A stretch of 64,000 bases of DNA from Microbulbifer sp. YPW16 (GTDB lineage: Bacteria > Pseudomonadota > Gammaproteobacteria > Pseudomonadales > Cellvibrionaceae), in NCBI RefSeq assembly GCF_021290385.1, contig NZ_CP089928.1, forward strand, positions 3,614,001-3,678,000, read 5' to 3'. The notes beneath the pieces are model-generated. The model had not been told where the DNA came from. It saw nothing but the letters and a program-made list of their open reading frames with translations, and ran no database searches. Below are positions 8,482 through 17,381 of the stretch, piece by piece (within the stretch, counting starts at the first letter, position 1; each line of letters begins with the position of its first letter). The position numbers and the translations under genes are program-made.

Positions 8482-9105
8482 TCACTGGCTCGTGGATTTC
8501 CGGCATTGCATCGGCTCGGCGCCGGAGCCCCAGGTAATCGTGGCCTCGCCCCCGTGCTCCCGGAAACTTTCATTGCGACCCCGGTACTTCGTCCCGCTGG
8601 CGGCGGGCTGCCGATACATCAGCGAGACGCTGTCACCGCGCTCTGCGATCAGCGTTGGCGGTTGCGTCTTAAAATAGGTGACCACCACTTCATTGGCGGG
8701 GTTGTCGTCACAGGTGAATGCAACCGGGCCCTTGCCCGGCACCAGGCGGTAGCGCGCCTGCAACTCGGCGATACGCCGGCGGTAACTGTCCTCCACACAC
8801 TGCCGCTGGTTGTCGGCTTTCCAGCACTCGTCGCGCCCCTTGATCCAGCCGCGCTGGCCGGCCATTAGCACCGGAGGATGCTCGTTGGAGGCTTTTGCAA
8901 GCGCCGCTGCGTAAACCCCGGCGAGTTGGCGATCCAGCGACGCCAGTACCTCATCCGCGCAGACCATCGCCTCGGTGCTGCCCTCGCGCACGCCCTCGCA
9001 GTCGAATGATGGGCCCCTCTCAGCGCCGGCGGCGGAGGTGGCCTGTAGTAAAAGAATGGTAATGAACGGGAGGGCTGCAAGTTGCCTGGGCGATAGCCGG
9101 TGCAT
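8482..9105 (-). CDS. secreted LprI-MliC lysozyme inhibitor fusion
   Basis: A 207-residue exported protein. After a signal peptide ending near ATSAAGA come two modules. The first (about residues 28-115) is an LprI/DUF1311 domain with paired cysteines (FDCEGV, VCADEV, DECWKAD, QCVEDSY). The second (about 125-205) is an MliC-type domain with AFTCDD, the SLMYRQPAASGTKYR loop and a final Cys. MliC inhibits C-type lysozyme by inserting a loop into its active site, so a protective role in the periplasm is expected. The ATG at 9105 has GGAG five bases upstream and is preferred over the ATG at 9123. No lipobox is visible, unlike classical membrane-bound MliC. Confidence 0.82.
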   Translation of the reverse strand: MHRLSPRQLAALPFITILLLQATSAAGAERGPSFDCEGVREGSTEAMVCADEVLASLDRQLAGVYAAALAKASNEHPPVLMAGQRGWIKGRDECWKADNQRQCVEDSYRRRIAELQARYRLVPGKGPVAFTCDDNPANEVVVTYFKTQPPTLIAERGDSVSLMYRQPAASGTKYRGRNESFREHGGEATITWGSGAEPMQCRKSTSQ

Positions 9106-9320
9106 GGAAGCTCCGTGATGCAAAGGTTACCTGTAAGCATAGACCTTGCTTTCCTGTTGTTATCCACCCAAGGGCAGTGGCCGGGCAACTTTTGCCGGAA
9201 TTTGCGGTACCCTTGTCTTTCTCCAGGGAACCCCTGGCTGGGAGAAGCGCCTGGGGGAAAACTGGAAAAACAACAAAAATCATAACGAGCCGGTACAACC
9301 GGTAAGGGAGGGGACTCGCG

Positions 9321-10700
9321 ATGGCATTGACGCGGCAGCACTTTATTATCTTCGGGCCAGTGCTGGCGGTGATTTTCTATGGTGTGCTCACCACGCTGGG
9401 CATGGCTTACCTGCCAGCGGTTACCGCTGCCATCACCCTCCTTACCGTTATCTGGTGGGTGACCGAGGCATTGCCGATTCCCGCCACCTCTCTGGCCCCG
9501 TTTGTGCTGCTGCCGCTGTTCGGGGTGACCGACCACAAGCTGGTGGCGTCTTCCCTCGGCAGCCATGTGATCCTGCTTTTAATGGGCGCCTTTATCCTGT
9601 CCAAGGCGCTGGAAAAGAGTGGTGCACACGAGCGCCTGGCCTTGTACATGCTGCAGGTGGTGGGGGTGTCCAGCGGCCGTCGGCTGGTGCTGGGTTTTAT
9701 GCTGGCGGCGGGGCTGCTCAGTATGTGGATCTCCAATACCGCCACCACGCTGATGATGCTGCCCATCGCCCTGGCCGTGTTGTCACGGGCGGATAATCGC
9801 AAGCTTACCGTGGCGCTGGTACTGGGCATCGCTTACGCCGCCAGCCTGGGTGGGGTGGGCAGTCCCATCGGCACTCCGCCCAATGTGATTTTTATGGGCA
9901 TCTACGAGGAGGTGACCGGCAGCGGCTTCAGTTTCCTGGAATGGATGTCCATCGGCCTGCCGGTGGTGCTGGTGACGCTGCCGCTGATGGCCCTGTGGCT
10001 GACCCGCAGCGTACGGCTGGAAAAACCCATCGAGCCGCCGCAGGTGGGCGAGTGGCGCCCGGAAGAGGTGCGGACACTGGCGGTATTCGGCCTGGCCATC
10101 CTGGCCTGGGTGACACGCAGCGAGCCATTTGGCGGCTGGAGCGGGCTGTTCGGGGTGGAAGGTGCCGGGGACAGCACGGTGGCGCTGGCCGCGGTGGTCG
10201 TGATGTTCATGGTGCCCAATGGCAAGGGCGGCCGCCTGCTGGACTGGCCCACCGCCGAGACCATCCCCTGGGGAATGCTGCTGCTTTTCGCCGGCGGCAT
10301 CGCCATCGCCAAGGGTTTCTCGGCCTCCGGCCTGAGTGACATGCTGGGCAATGGCCTGTCGTTCCTGACGACACTCCCACTCTGGTTGATGCTGGTACTG
10401 CTGTGCCTGTCGGTGACTTTCCTGACCGAAATCACCAGCAACACTGCGACCGCCACGCTGCTGATGCCCATCCTGGCGGTAGCGGCGGAAACTGCCGGTT
10501 TCGATCCCAGGGTGCTGATGATTCCCGCGGCCATGTGTGCCAGCTGTGCCTTTATGCTGCCGGTGGCAACGGCCCCCAACGCCATTGCTTATGGCACTGG
10601 GGTGCTGCGGATGCAGGATATGGTGCGGGAGGGGGCGGTGCTGAGTGTATTGGCCTCGCTGATTATCGCGGGCATGAGCTGGTTATTGTTGCCGGGGTAG
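9321..10700 (+). CDS. SLC13/DASS family sodium-coupled anion symporter
   Basis: A 459-residue inner-membrane carrier of the divalent anion:Na+ symporter family. Both hallmark SNT motifs are present: WISNTATTLMMLPIALAVL near residue 137 and EITSNTATATLLMPI near 372, which bind substrate carboxylates and Na+. WWVTEALPIPATSLAPF near residue 50 is also typical. About twelve hydrophobic segments are seen. The likely substrates are C4-dicarboxylates, citrate or sulfate; the sequence does not distinguish them. AAGGGAGGGG precedes the ATG. It is transcribed alone, divergent from the lysozyme inhibitor. Confidence 0.9.
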   Translation: MALTRQHFIIFGPVLAVIFYGVLTTLGMAYLPAVTAAITLLTVIWWVTEALPIPATSLAPFVLLPLFGVTDHKLVASSLGSHVILLLMGAFILSKALEKSGAHERLALYMLQVVGVSSGRRLVLGFMLAAGLLSMWISNTATTLMMLPIALAVLSRADNRKLTVALVLGIAYAASLGGVGSPIGTPPNVIFMGIYEEVTGSGFSFLEWMSIGLPVVLVTLPLMALWLTRSVRLEKPIEPPQVGEWRPEEVRTLAVFGLAILAWVTRSEPFGGWSGLFGVEGAGDSTVALAAVVVMFMVPNGKGGRLLDWPTAETIPWGMLLLFAGGIAIAKGFSASGLSDMLGNGLSFLTTLPLWLMLVLLCLSVTFLTEITSNTATATLLMPILAVAAETAGFDPRVLMIPAAMCASCAFMLPVATAPNAIAYGTGVLRMQDMVREGAVLSVLASLIIAGMSWLLLPG

Positions 10701-10852
10701 CAGCTGCCGTTGCTGGCGGATTGTTGGACGAGGGCGCCTGTTCCGGAGCGGCACTGTAATGGCCTGTAAGTGTCCTGCGGTTTGTTGCATAAGAACCTGG
10801 TATAGGATATCCAGACCCGCGGTATAACGATAATCACGCATCCGGAGCAACC

Positions 10853-13039
10853 ATGAATACAAGAGTCGCCCTCCTGATCACCCTCGCCAGCCTGGCCACT
10901 GTCACCGGATGTGGCAAGCCCGAATCCGGGGAATCGCCGGCTGTTGCCAACGCGCTGTCTCCCGACGCCGTTCCTCCGGTGGCCAGGAAAGAACCCCATA
11001 AACTGTCGATCCATGGCCATGAGCGCATCGACGATTATTACTGGATGCGCGATGACGCGCGGCAGGATCCCGAGGTCATCGCCCACCTGGAGGCGGAAAA
11101 CAAATACACCGAGAGCGTGATGGCGCATACCGAGGCGCTGCAGAAGGTGCTCTACGACGAAATGACCGGGCGGCTCGAGCAGGACAAGTCCACGGTACCG
11201 GTCAAGGTGCGGGGATACTGGTACTACAGTCGCTACCAGCCGGGCCAGGAATACCCCGTCCATGCCCGCCGCAAGGGTGACCTGGATGCGCCGGAAGAAA
11301 TCATGCTGGACGTCAATGCCATGGCGGACGGCAAGTCGTATTTCAATGTGGGGGAGACCGCGGTTTCCCCGGACAATCGCCTGCTGGCCTATGCCGAGGA
11401 CAGTGTCGGCCGGCGTATTTATACCCTCCGCTTCAAGGACCTGGAGACCGGCAAACTGCTGGACGATCGCCTGGAGAATGCAGAGGCCATGGTGGCATGG
11501 GCCAACGATAACCAGACCGTTTTCTATATCAACAAAGACCCCCAGACCCTGCTCGGCTATCAGGTGATGCGCCACAAACTGGGTACGCCACAAAGCGCAG
11601 ACCAGCTGGTGTACGAAGAAAAAGACAAGTCGTTTTATACCGCGATTTCAAACTCCCGCGACGGTGAGCTGATTTATATCCACCACTACTCCACGCTGGT
11701 GAAGGGCGTGTCCGTGCTGGATGCAGACCAGCCGGAGGGAGAGTTTCAACCACTGCACCCCTTGGAAGACAAGCACGAGTACTATGCGAAGAAGCTCGGT
11801 GACGAGTTCTATATCAAGACCAACTGGGAAGCAGAGAACTTCCGCCTGATGAAGGCCCCCGTGGCAGATGCGGGCGACAAGTCCCGCTGGCAGGAGGTCA
11901 TTCCCCACCAGGATAATGTGTTCCTTGCAGACTTCACCACCTTCACGGACAGGCTGGCGGTGATTGAACGCCAGGACGGCCAGAAAGCCCTGCGCATCCT
12001 CGGCCTCGAGAGCGATGATGATCTCGAAGTGGGTTTCAATGATCCTGTCTACCAGCTGTCTCTCGGCAATAACCCCGATCCGCAAGCCGGCTCGGTGCGT
12101 GTTGCCTACTCCAGCCTGACCACGCCGGATACGATATACGATGCCGACCTGGTCTCCGGCGACCTGCAGTTGATGAAGCAGGACCAGGTGCCCGGTGAGT
12201 TCGATTCGGCGCGCTACCAGAGCGAGGGCATTACCATCGCCGCACGTGATGGCGAGGAGATCCCGGTTTCCCTCGTCTACCGCAGGGACCGCTTCAATAA
12301 AGACGGTACCAACCCGCTCCTGCAATACGGCTACGGTTCCTACGGTTATACGATTGACCCGGCGTTCCGCGCTGACGTTATTTCGCTGCTGGACCGGGGT
12401 TTTGTCTTTGCCATTGCCCATGTCCGCGGCAGCCAGAAGCTGGGCCGGGCCTGGTATGAAGACGGCAAGATGTTCAACAAGATCAACACCTTTACCGACT
12501 TTATCGATGTAACAAAGGGGCTGACGAAGAAAAAATACGCCGCGCCTGACAAAGTCTTTGCCGCGGGCGGCAGTGCCGGCGGATTACTGATGGGAGCCGT
12601 CGTCAATATGGCGCCGGAACTCTACCGCGGGATCACTGCCCAGGTGCCATTTGTGGATGTGGTCACCACCATGCTCGATGAGTCGATCCCGCTGACGGTT
12701 AACGAGTATGACGAGTGGGGCAACCCCAATAACAAGGACAGCTACGAGTACATGCTTTCTTACTCCCCGTACGACCAGGTCAGGGCCCAGGACTACCCCA
12801 ATATGCTGGTGACCACCGGCCTGCACGATTCCCAGGTGCAGTACTTTGAACCCATGAAGTGGGTTGCCAGGCTCCGGGACCTGAAGACCGATGACAACCG
12901 GCTGGTATTCCATGTAAACATGGACGCCGGCCATGGCGGTGCATCCGGCCGCTACCGGCGCTACGAGGAGAGGGCGCTGCAATACGCCTTCTACCTCGAC
13001 CTGCTCGGCAAGACACCGATGGCCGGCAGCGGCGAATAA
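10853..13039 (+). CDS. ptrB: oligopeptidase B-like S9 peptidase, lipoprotein
   Basis: A 728-residue S9A prolyl-oligopeptidase-family enzyme that cuts short peptides after basic residues in its family. A beta-propeller occupies roughly residues 90-440 and the alpha/beta-hydrolase domain follows. The triad is visible as Ser574 (GGSAGG), Asp659 (GLHDSQV) and His694 (DAGHGGASGR). It starts with a lipoprotein signal whose lipobox is TVTGC, followed by Gly-Lys, so the enzyme should be tethered to a membrane in the periplasm. This is unusual for oligopeptidase B, which is commonly cytosolic. CGGAG precedes the ATG. A perfect hairpin follows the gene. Confidence 0.9.
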   Translation: MNTRVALLITLASLATVTGCGKPESGESPAVANALSPDAVPPVARKEPHKLSIHGHERIDDYYWMRDDARQDPEVIAHLEAENKYTESVMAHTEALQKVLYDEMTGRLEQDKSTVPVKVRGYWYYSRYQPGQEYPVHARRKGDLDAPEEIMLDVNAMADGKSYFNVGETAVSPDNRLLAYAEDSVGRRIYTLRFKDLETGKLLDDRLENAEAMVAWANDNQTVFYINKDPQTLLGYQVMRHKLGTPQSADQLVYEEKDKSFYTAISNSRDGELIYIHHYSTLVKGVSVLDADQPEGEFQPLHPLEDKHEYYAKKLGDEFYIKTNWEAENFRLMKAPVADAGDKSRWQEVIPHQDNVFLADFTTFTDRLAVIERQDGQKALRILGLESDDDLEVGFNDPVYQLSLGNNPDPQAGSVRVAYSSLTTPDTIYDADLVSGDLQLMKQDQVPGEFDSARYQSEGITIAARDGEEIPVSLVYRRDRFNKDGTNPLLQYGYGSYGYTIDPAFRADVISLLDRGFVFAIAHVRGSQKLGRAWYEDGKMFNKINTFTDFIDVTKGLTKKKYAAPDKVFAAGGSAGGLLMGAVVNMAPELYRGITAQVPFVDVVTTMLDESIPLTVNEYDEWGNPNNKDSYEYMLSYSPYDQVRAQDYPNMLVTTGLHDSQVQYFEPMKWVARLRDLKTDDNRLVFHVNMDAGHGGASGRYRRYEERALQYAFYLDLLGKTPMAGSGE

Positions 13040-13070
13040 GCTGCGGCGGCAAACAATTCCTGCCTGTTGT

Positions 13071-13102
13071 CCCGGCGCCGGGGTTCACTTTCCGGCGCCG
13101 GG
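13071..13102 (+). terminator. hairpin after ptrB
   Basis: An eleven-base perfect stem (13071-13081 with 13092-13102) around a ten-base loop, 32 bases after the ptrB stop. There is no run of T on either side, so it may act as a processing or attenuating hairpin rather than a canonical intrinsic terminator. Confidence 0.45.
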
Positions 13103-13179
13103 AGCATCCCCGGTCCAGGCGGCGACGACTAGGATTAGCGGGTAATCGTTACCTGTGCCCAGCCCGGATTACCATTCCC

Positions 13180-14022
13180 ATGGACCTTTTGCGTCGTGTT
13201 GGCCGCAATCAGCGGGGAAGAGATTTTGTTGTCGGCGACCTCCACGGCCACCTGCAGCAACTGAAGCTTCAGCTCGAGAACATCGGGTTCGATGGCAACT
13301 GTGACCGGCTCTTCTTCGTCGGCGACCTGGTCGACCGTGGCCCGGACAGCGAGCAGCTGCTGGCTATGGTGGACCAGCGCACCTATATCAGCATTGCCGG
13401 CAACCACGAGGCGATGATGCTGGCCGGCTTTGCCGACCCGGCCGAGTCTGCCCTGCACCAACTGAATGGTGGCGACTGGTTCTACAGTCTCCCCGGGGAT
13501 CGGCAGCAGCGTTGCGTGGAAAAAGTGCAGCAGTGGCCCTGGGCGATCGAGATAGACACCGGGGACGGGCGCATCGGCCTGGTTCACGCCAACCTGCCCG
13601 ACGGAGACTGGAGAAGAATGGCGCGGTCCCTCGCCGCCATTGACGCTGCCTGGCAGGCCGGAAAATCCCCGGCCCGGGAACCGCTGGCGGGAGTCGCGCG
13701 GGGGATACTCTGGGAGCGGACCCTGGTGGAGCAGTTCTACGGAGATTTCCTCGCCAGCGAGACCACCGCGCGGGAAATCGCCGCGTTCAAGGATCGTGAG
13801 ATGCAACGTGCGGGTGATGCAGGGGCCGGGCAGTGTGCGGAATGGGTTGCCGGGGGCTCAAGCGACCGTTTGGCGCCATTCCGGGTGTCCGGAATCGACG
13901 CCGTCTATATGGGCCACAGTTTCGTGCCGGTGCCGATCCAGGTCGGCGACTGCCACTTCCTGGATACCTTCCGGGGGGAACCGGGCCAGGCGCTGGGTAT
14001 TGTGTGTATCAGTGCACCCTGA
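13180..14022 (+). CDS. PrpA/PrpB-like metallophosphoesterase (Ser/Thr phosphatase)
   Basis: A 280-residue calcineurin-type phosphoesterase. The metal-binding motifs appear in order: GDLHGH near residue 19, GDLVDRGPDS near 49, GNHE near 72, and His residues later in LVHANL near 134 and YMGHSF near 245. Related enzymes remove phosphate from serine, threonine or histidine, or hydrolyse dinucleoside tetraphosphates. It is probably cytosolic since no leader is present. The ATG at 13180 has only a weak ribosome binding site. It converges with the leftward ketoacyl reductase gene only 11 bases away. Confidence 0.88.
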   Translation: MDLLRRVGRNQRGRDFVVGDLHGHLQQLKLQLENIGFDGNCDRLFFVGDLVDRGPDSEQLLAMVDQRTYISIAGNHEAMMLAGFADPAESALHQLNGGDWFYSLPGDRQQRCVEKVQQWPWAIEIDTGDGRIGLVHANLPDGDWRRMARSLAAIDAAWQAGKSPAREPLAGVARGILWERTLVEQFYGDFLASETTAREIAAFKDREMQRAGDAGAGQCAEWVAGGSSDRLAPFRVSGIDAVYMGHSFVPVPIQVGDCHFLDTFRGEPGQALGIVCISAP

Positions 14023-14033
14023 AGCCCGCCGGC

Positions 14034-15392
14034 TCAGGCGCCGATCAATCCCTGGCCGCATACGCGAATGGTATTCCCGGTGATCCCGTAGGCACCCGGT
14101 GACGACAGGAAGCACACCAGCTCCGCCACGTCCCGCGGTTGTCCCCCCTGCTTCAGGGAGTTGAGGCGACGGCCCGCCTCGCGGGTGAAAAAGGGCATCC
14201 TGTCGGTCATGGCGGTCTCGATAAAGCCGGGCGCCACGGCATTGGCACAGATACCGCGCCCTGCCAGTTCCCGCCCCAGTGCGCCGACGTAGCCGATTAA
14301 CGCAGCCTTGGTGGTGGCATAGTTGGTCTGCCCGAAATTTCCCGCCACCCCGCTCATGGAGGACAGGTACACCTGCCGGCCGCCGTCACGGACCAGCTGC
14401 GCCTCATGCAGTGCCCGGTCGACGGCAATGATAGCCTCCAGGTTCACGGCCATGACCTGTTGCCAGTATTTCTCGGGCATCTTGCCCAGGGTCTTGTCAC
14501 GGGTGATACCGGCGTTATGCACCAGGATATCCAGGCCGCCAAACTCCTGCTGGATAAATGCTGCCAGTTCTCCCGGTGCGTTTTCCGCTGTGATATCAAG
14601 AACCAGCGGCGTCGCCCCGATCTCTTTACAGGCTTGCTCCAGCTCCGCAGATGCGCCCGGGATATCCACGCATACCACGGTGGCGCCCTCCTGGCGCAGG
14701 CGCTGCGCTGTTGCCAGCCCGATGCCGCGAGCGGCGCCGGTTACCAGCGCCACTTTGTTTTCCAGCACCTGTTCGGCGGGCAGGGTTTCCGGTGCCTGTA
14801 CTGAGCCCCGGATGGTGATGGCCTGCCCGGACACATAGGCGGTCTGGCGACCGCAGAAAAAGCGCAGGGGCATGTCGAGCCGGTCGCCGGCATCCCGGCC
14901 GGTATAGGCCAGGTTCACGGTGATGCCCCTGGCGCCAAGCTCCTTGCCCAGGGAGCGGCTAAAGCCTTCCAGCCCCCGGGCCACCCCGGTGGCCACCGGG
15001 CTTTCTGTTTCCTCCGGCAGGGGGGCCAGCAGGAAGACGCGACCATTGCGGGCGACCCGGCGGACCAGGGGGTGCAGCTGTCCGTGCAGGGATGAGTAAT
15101 CCGTGGGCGAGTCGATACCGGAGGCATCCACCACGAGAATATCAATCCGTTGGTCCCCGGCCAGGTCATCCGGTGCACAGCGATTCGCTCCCCCGCGCTC
15201 CAGGATCCCGGCCAGCGGCTGTTCCAGCGGGCCGTAGCCCAGTGTCACCAGGATGGCGGTTTTGCCGGCAAACGGGCGGGCGGCATAGGGACCGTCCGTG
15301 CGCGCCAGCGTGACGGGATTGGGCAGGCCGAGCGATCGCACCAGCCAACCGGACAGGGGGTTGCTGTGCAGCTGTTTCAGCAGGTCGGGCAT
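14034..15392 (-). CDS. fabG: two-domain 3-oxoacyl-ACP reductase (high-molecular-weight FabG type)
   Basis: A 452-residue SDR-family ketoacyl reductase with an extra N-terminal Rossmann-like domain (about 1-210) lacking a clear nucleotide motif. The C-terminal SDR domain (about 212-450) has VTGAARGIGLATAQRL, HNAGITRDKTL, and the catalytic Ser, Tyr and Lys in the SSMSGVAGNFGQTNYATTKA region. Proteins of this size resemble mycobacterial FabG4, which prefers NADH. The gene starts 19 bases after the thiolase-like gene, so the two form an operon that condenses or cleaves and reduces beta-ketoacyl chains. A role in beta-oxidation or polyketide/PHA-like chemistry is possible. Confidence 0.88.
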   Translation of the reverse strand: MPDLLKQLHSNPLSGWLVRSLGLPNPVTLARTDGPYAARPFAGKTAILVTLGYGPLEQPLAGILERGGANRCAPDDLAGDQRIDILVVDASGIDSPTDYSSLHGQLHPLVRRVARNGRVFLLAPLPEETESPVATGVARGLEGFSRSLGKELGARGITVNLAYTGRDAGDRLDMPLRFFCGRQTAYVSGQAITIRGSVQAPETLPAEQVLENKVALVTGAARGIGLATAQRLRQEGATVVCVDIPGASAELEQACKEIGATPLVLDITAENAPGELAAFIQQEFGGLDILVHNAGITRDKTLGKMPEKYWQQVMAVNLEAIIAVDRALHEAQLVRDGGRQVYLSSMSGVAGNFGQTNYATTKAALIGYVGALGRELAGRGICANAVAPGFIETAMTDRMPFFTREAGRRLNSLKQGGQPRDVAELVCFLSSPGAYGITGNTIRVCGQGLIGA

Positions 15393-15411
15393 GGTATAGC
15401 TTTCTTGAATG

Positions 15412-16695
15412 TTATTTTTCCAGGATGGCGGTCACCGCCTGGCCGCCGGCGGCACAGACAGAGATCAGGCCGCGGCCGGAACCTTTCTGGTCGAGCATTT
15501 TGGCCAGGGAGGCGACAATGCGTCCTCCAGTAGCCGCGAACGGATGGCCGGTAGCAATGGAGCTGCCGTTGACGTTGAGGCGGCTGCGGTCGATGCTGCC
15601 CAGCGCCTCCGGCAGGCCCAGTTTATCGCGGCAGAACTCGCTCGATTCCAGCGCTGCCAGGGTGCAGAGCACCACCGCGGCAAAAGCCTCGTGAATTTCA
15701 TAGAAATCAAAATCCTGCAGCGACAGGCCACGCTGTTGCAGCATATGGGGAATGGCATAGGCGCCGCCCATCAGCAGTCCCTCACCGCCCTTGACGTAAT
15801 CCACTGCGGCGGCCTGGCCGGCGGTGATATAGGCCAGTACCGGCAGGCCACGTGCCGCTGCCCATTCCTCACTGGCCAGTAGCACCGCCGATGCACCGTC
15901 GGTGAATGGCGTGGCATTGCCGGCGGTAATGGTGCCATTGTCCCGGTCGAAGGCCGGCTTGAGCTTGGCCATTTTCTCCATGGTCGAATCGGGGCGCAGG
16001 TTGTTGTCCCGCTCGAGGCCGTGGTAGGGCATCACCAGGTCGTCGAAGAAACCCTCGTCATAGGCCCGGGCCAGGTTCTTGTGGCTGGCCAGGGCCAGCT
16101 CGTCCTGTGCCTCACGGGTAATCCCCCACTGGGTGGCGGTAACCTGGGCATGCTGCCCCATGCTCATGCCGGTGCGCGGCTCGGCACCGGTGGGGACTTC
16201 CGGCAACAGCTGGCGCGGGTCGAGCAACCCGGCGGCGGCCTTCAGGCGATCAACAGTGGTGCGGGCATTATTGATCTTCAGCAGGGTACGGCGCATGCCG
16301 GGATGGGCGCCCATGGGGATATCGGAGGTGGTATCGGTGCCACAGGCAATGGCGCAGTCGATCTGGCCCAGGGCAATCTTGTTGGCCACCAGGATCGTGG
16401 CCTCCAGGCTGGTGCCGCAGGCCTGCTGGATATCGTATGCAGGCGTGTGGGGATCCAGCCCGCAACCGAGCACCGATTCCCGCACCAGGTTCCAGTCCTT
16501 GGCATGTTTCTGTACGGCGCCCCCAGCCACTTCATCGAGCTTCTCGCCAGCGAGGGAGTATTTGTCGACCAGTCCACGGAGAGTATCTGTCAGCATGACC
16601 TGGTTGCTGAGCCCGTCATAAGCCGTATGGGAGCGGGCAAACGGGATACGATTGGCGCCGACGATGGCGACCCGGCGGGGACTGCCGATAAGCAT
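15412..16695 (-). CDS. acetyl-CoA C-acyltransferase (thiolase, FadI-like)
   Basis: A 427-residue thiolase that cleaves or forms beta-ketoacyl-CoA. The nucleophile is Cys93 in QQACGTSLEA. Other active-site blocks are EIHEAFA near residue 328, NGSSIATGHPFAATGGR near 383 with the catalytic His, and CAAGGQ near 416 with the second Cys. The N-terminus RVAIVGANRIPFARS is typical of FadI/FadA-type enzymes. GGGAG precedes the ATG. It leads an operon with the two-domain reductase; no crotonase or dehydrogenase gene is adjacent. Confidence 0.9.
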   Translation of the reverse strand: MLIGSPRRVAIVGANRIPFARSHTAYDGLSNQVMLTDTLRGLVDKYSLAGEKLDEVAGGAVQKHAKDWNLVRESVLGCGLDPHTPAYDIQQACGTSLEATILVANKIALGQIDCAIACGTDTTSDIPMGAHPGMRRTLLKINNARTTVDRLKAAAGLLDPRQLLPEVPTGAEPRTGMSMGQHAQVTATQWGITREAQDELALASHKNLARAYDEGFFDDLVMPYHGLERDNNLRPDSTMEKMAKLKPAFDRDNGTITAGNATPFTDGASAVLLASEEWAAARGLPVLAYITAGQAAAVDYVKGGEGLLMGGAYAIPHMLQQRGLSLQDFDFYEIHEAFAAVVLCTLAALESSEFCRDKLGLPEALGSIDRSRLNVNGSSIATGHPFAATGGRIVASLAKMLDQKGSGRGLISVCAAGGQAVTAILEK

Positions 16696-17381
16696 GGGAT
16701 TCTCCCGGATAGGTTGTCAGAAAGTGGTTGGTTACCGAAAAGAAGGCTAGCTGGCGGTAAGGTTACGTTACAACTCCCGTATTGGGGAGGTTAATGTGAG
16801 ACAGCAGTTATATTCCCTGCACCGGTCCGCTGAGTGGTCCAGGGCAGAAAGGTCCCCCGCCGGCATAATGCCAGTGGCCGCGGGTTGTCACGGGGCCATT
16901 CGGGCAGTCCGGTTCCGTAGCCGGAATGGAAGATGCCCTGGAAGCAATGACTGCCCACTGCCGGCAATCCAGTACCGTAAGAATGTCGTGTCCGGCCTCC
17001 TTTATTAGCGTATTGGTTCGCAATATTTGAACAAGTGCCTGCCATTGGTGCACTGAAACGTCAGTGCAAGACAAAATATTTAGAGCAACTTTGTGCACTA
17101 AAGCTTTCCTCAAAATGCGCAATCGGGCGTGATTTGACCGAATTATTTCCTGTTCGAAGATAAGGTCGAATTAAAGACAGCTTGGACTGTCCTGTCTGGC
17201 GCCGTAAGTCGCCTTGACGACTCTCCAGGTGACTGCAAGGATTCAGGGACCGCCAGCAGTTGGCTGCTCCAGCCAGTATTTGGACCGGTGAATCGCGTCC
17301 TGTGGTTTTCCGGACAAGCCGTACGCCCGTGAAGCCCCCAGGCGCAACTTTCTATAGCGGTTTGGAATTCTGGAGAGAATA
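16696..17381. other. 686-base intergenic region between divergent genes
   Basis: This stretch separates the thiolase gene from the metzincin-like gene. Short frames exist on both strands, the longest a 104-codon frame leftward at 16808-17122, but none has a convincing start or domain-like composition. The right part is AT-richer near 17080-17165 and may hold the promoter of the downstream secreted protein, which would then carry a leader of about 200 bases. No known riboswitch was recognised in it. Confidence 0.5.

Noticed and set aside
16808..17122. 104-codon leftward frame in the thiolase-metzincin gap
   Set aside because: No ribosome binding site, no recognisable domain, and several overlapping frames of similar quality.
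17160..17381. Possible riboswitch in the leader of the metzincin-like gene
   Set aside because: The leader has short inverted repeats, but none of the c-di-GMP, glycine, cobalamin, TPP or SAM conserved cores could be matched.
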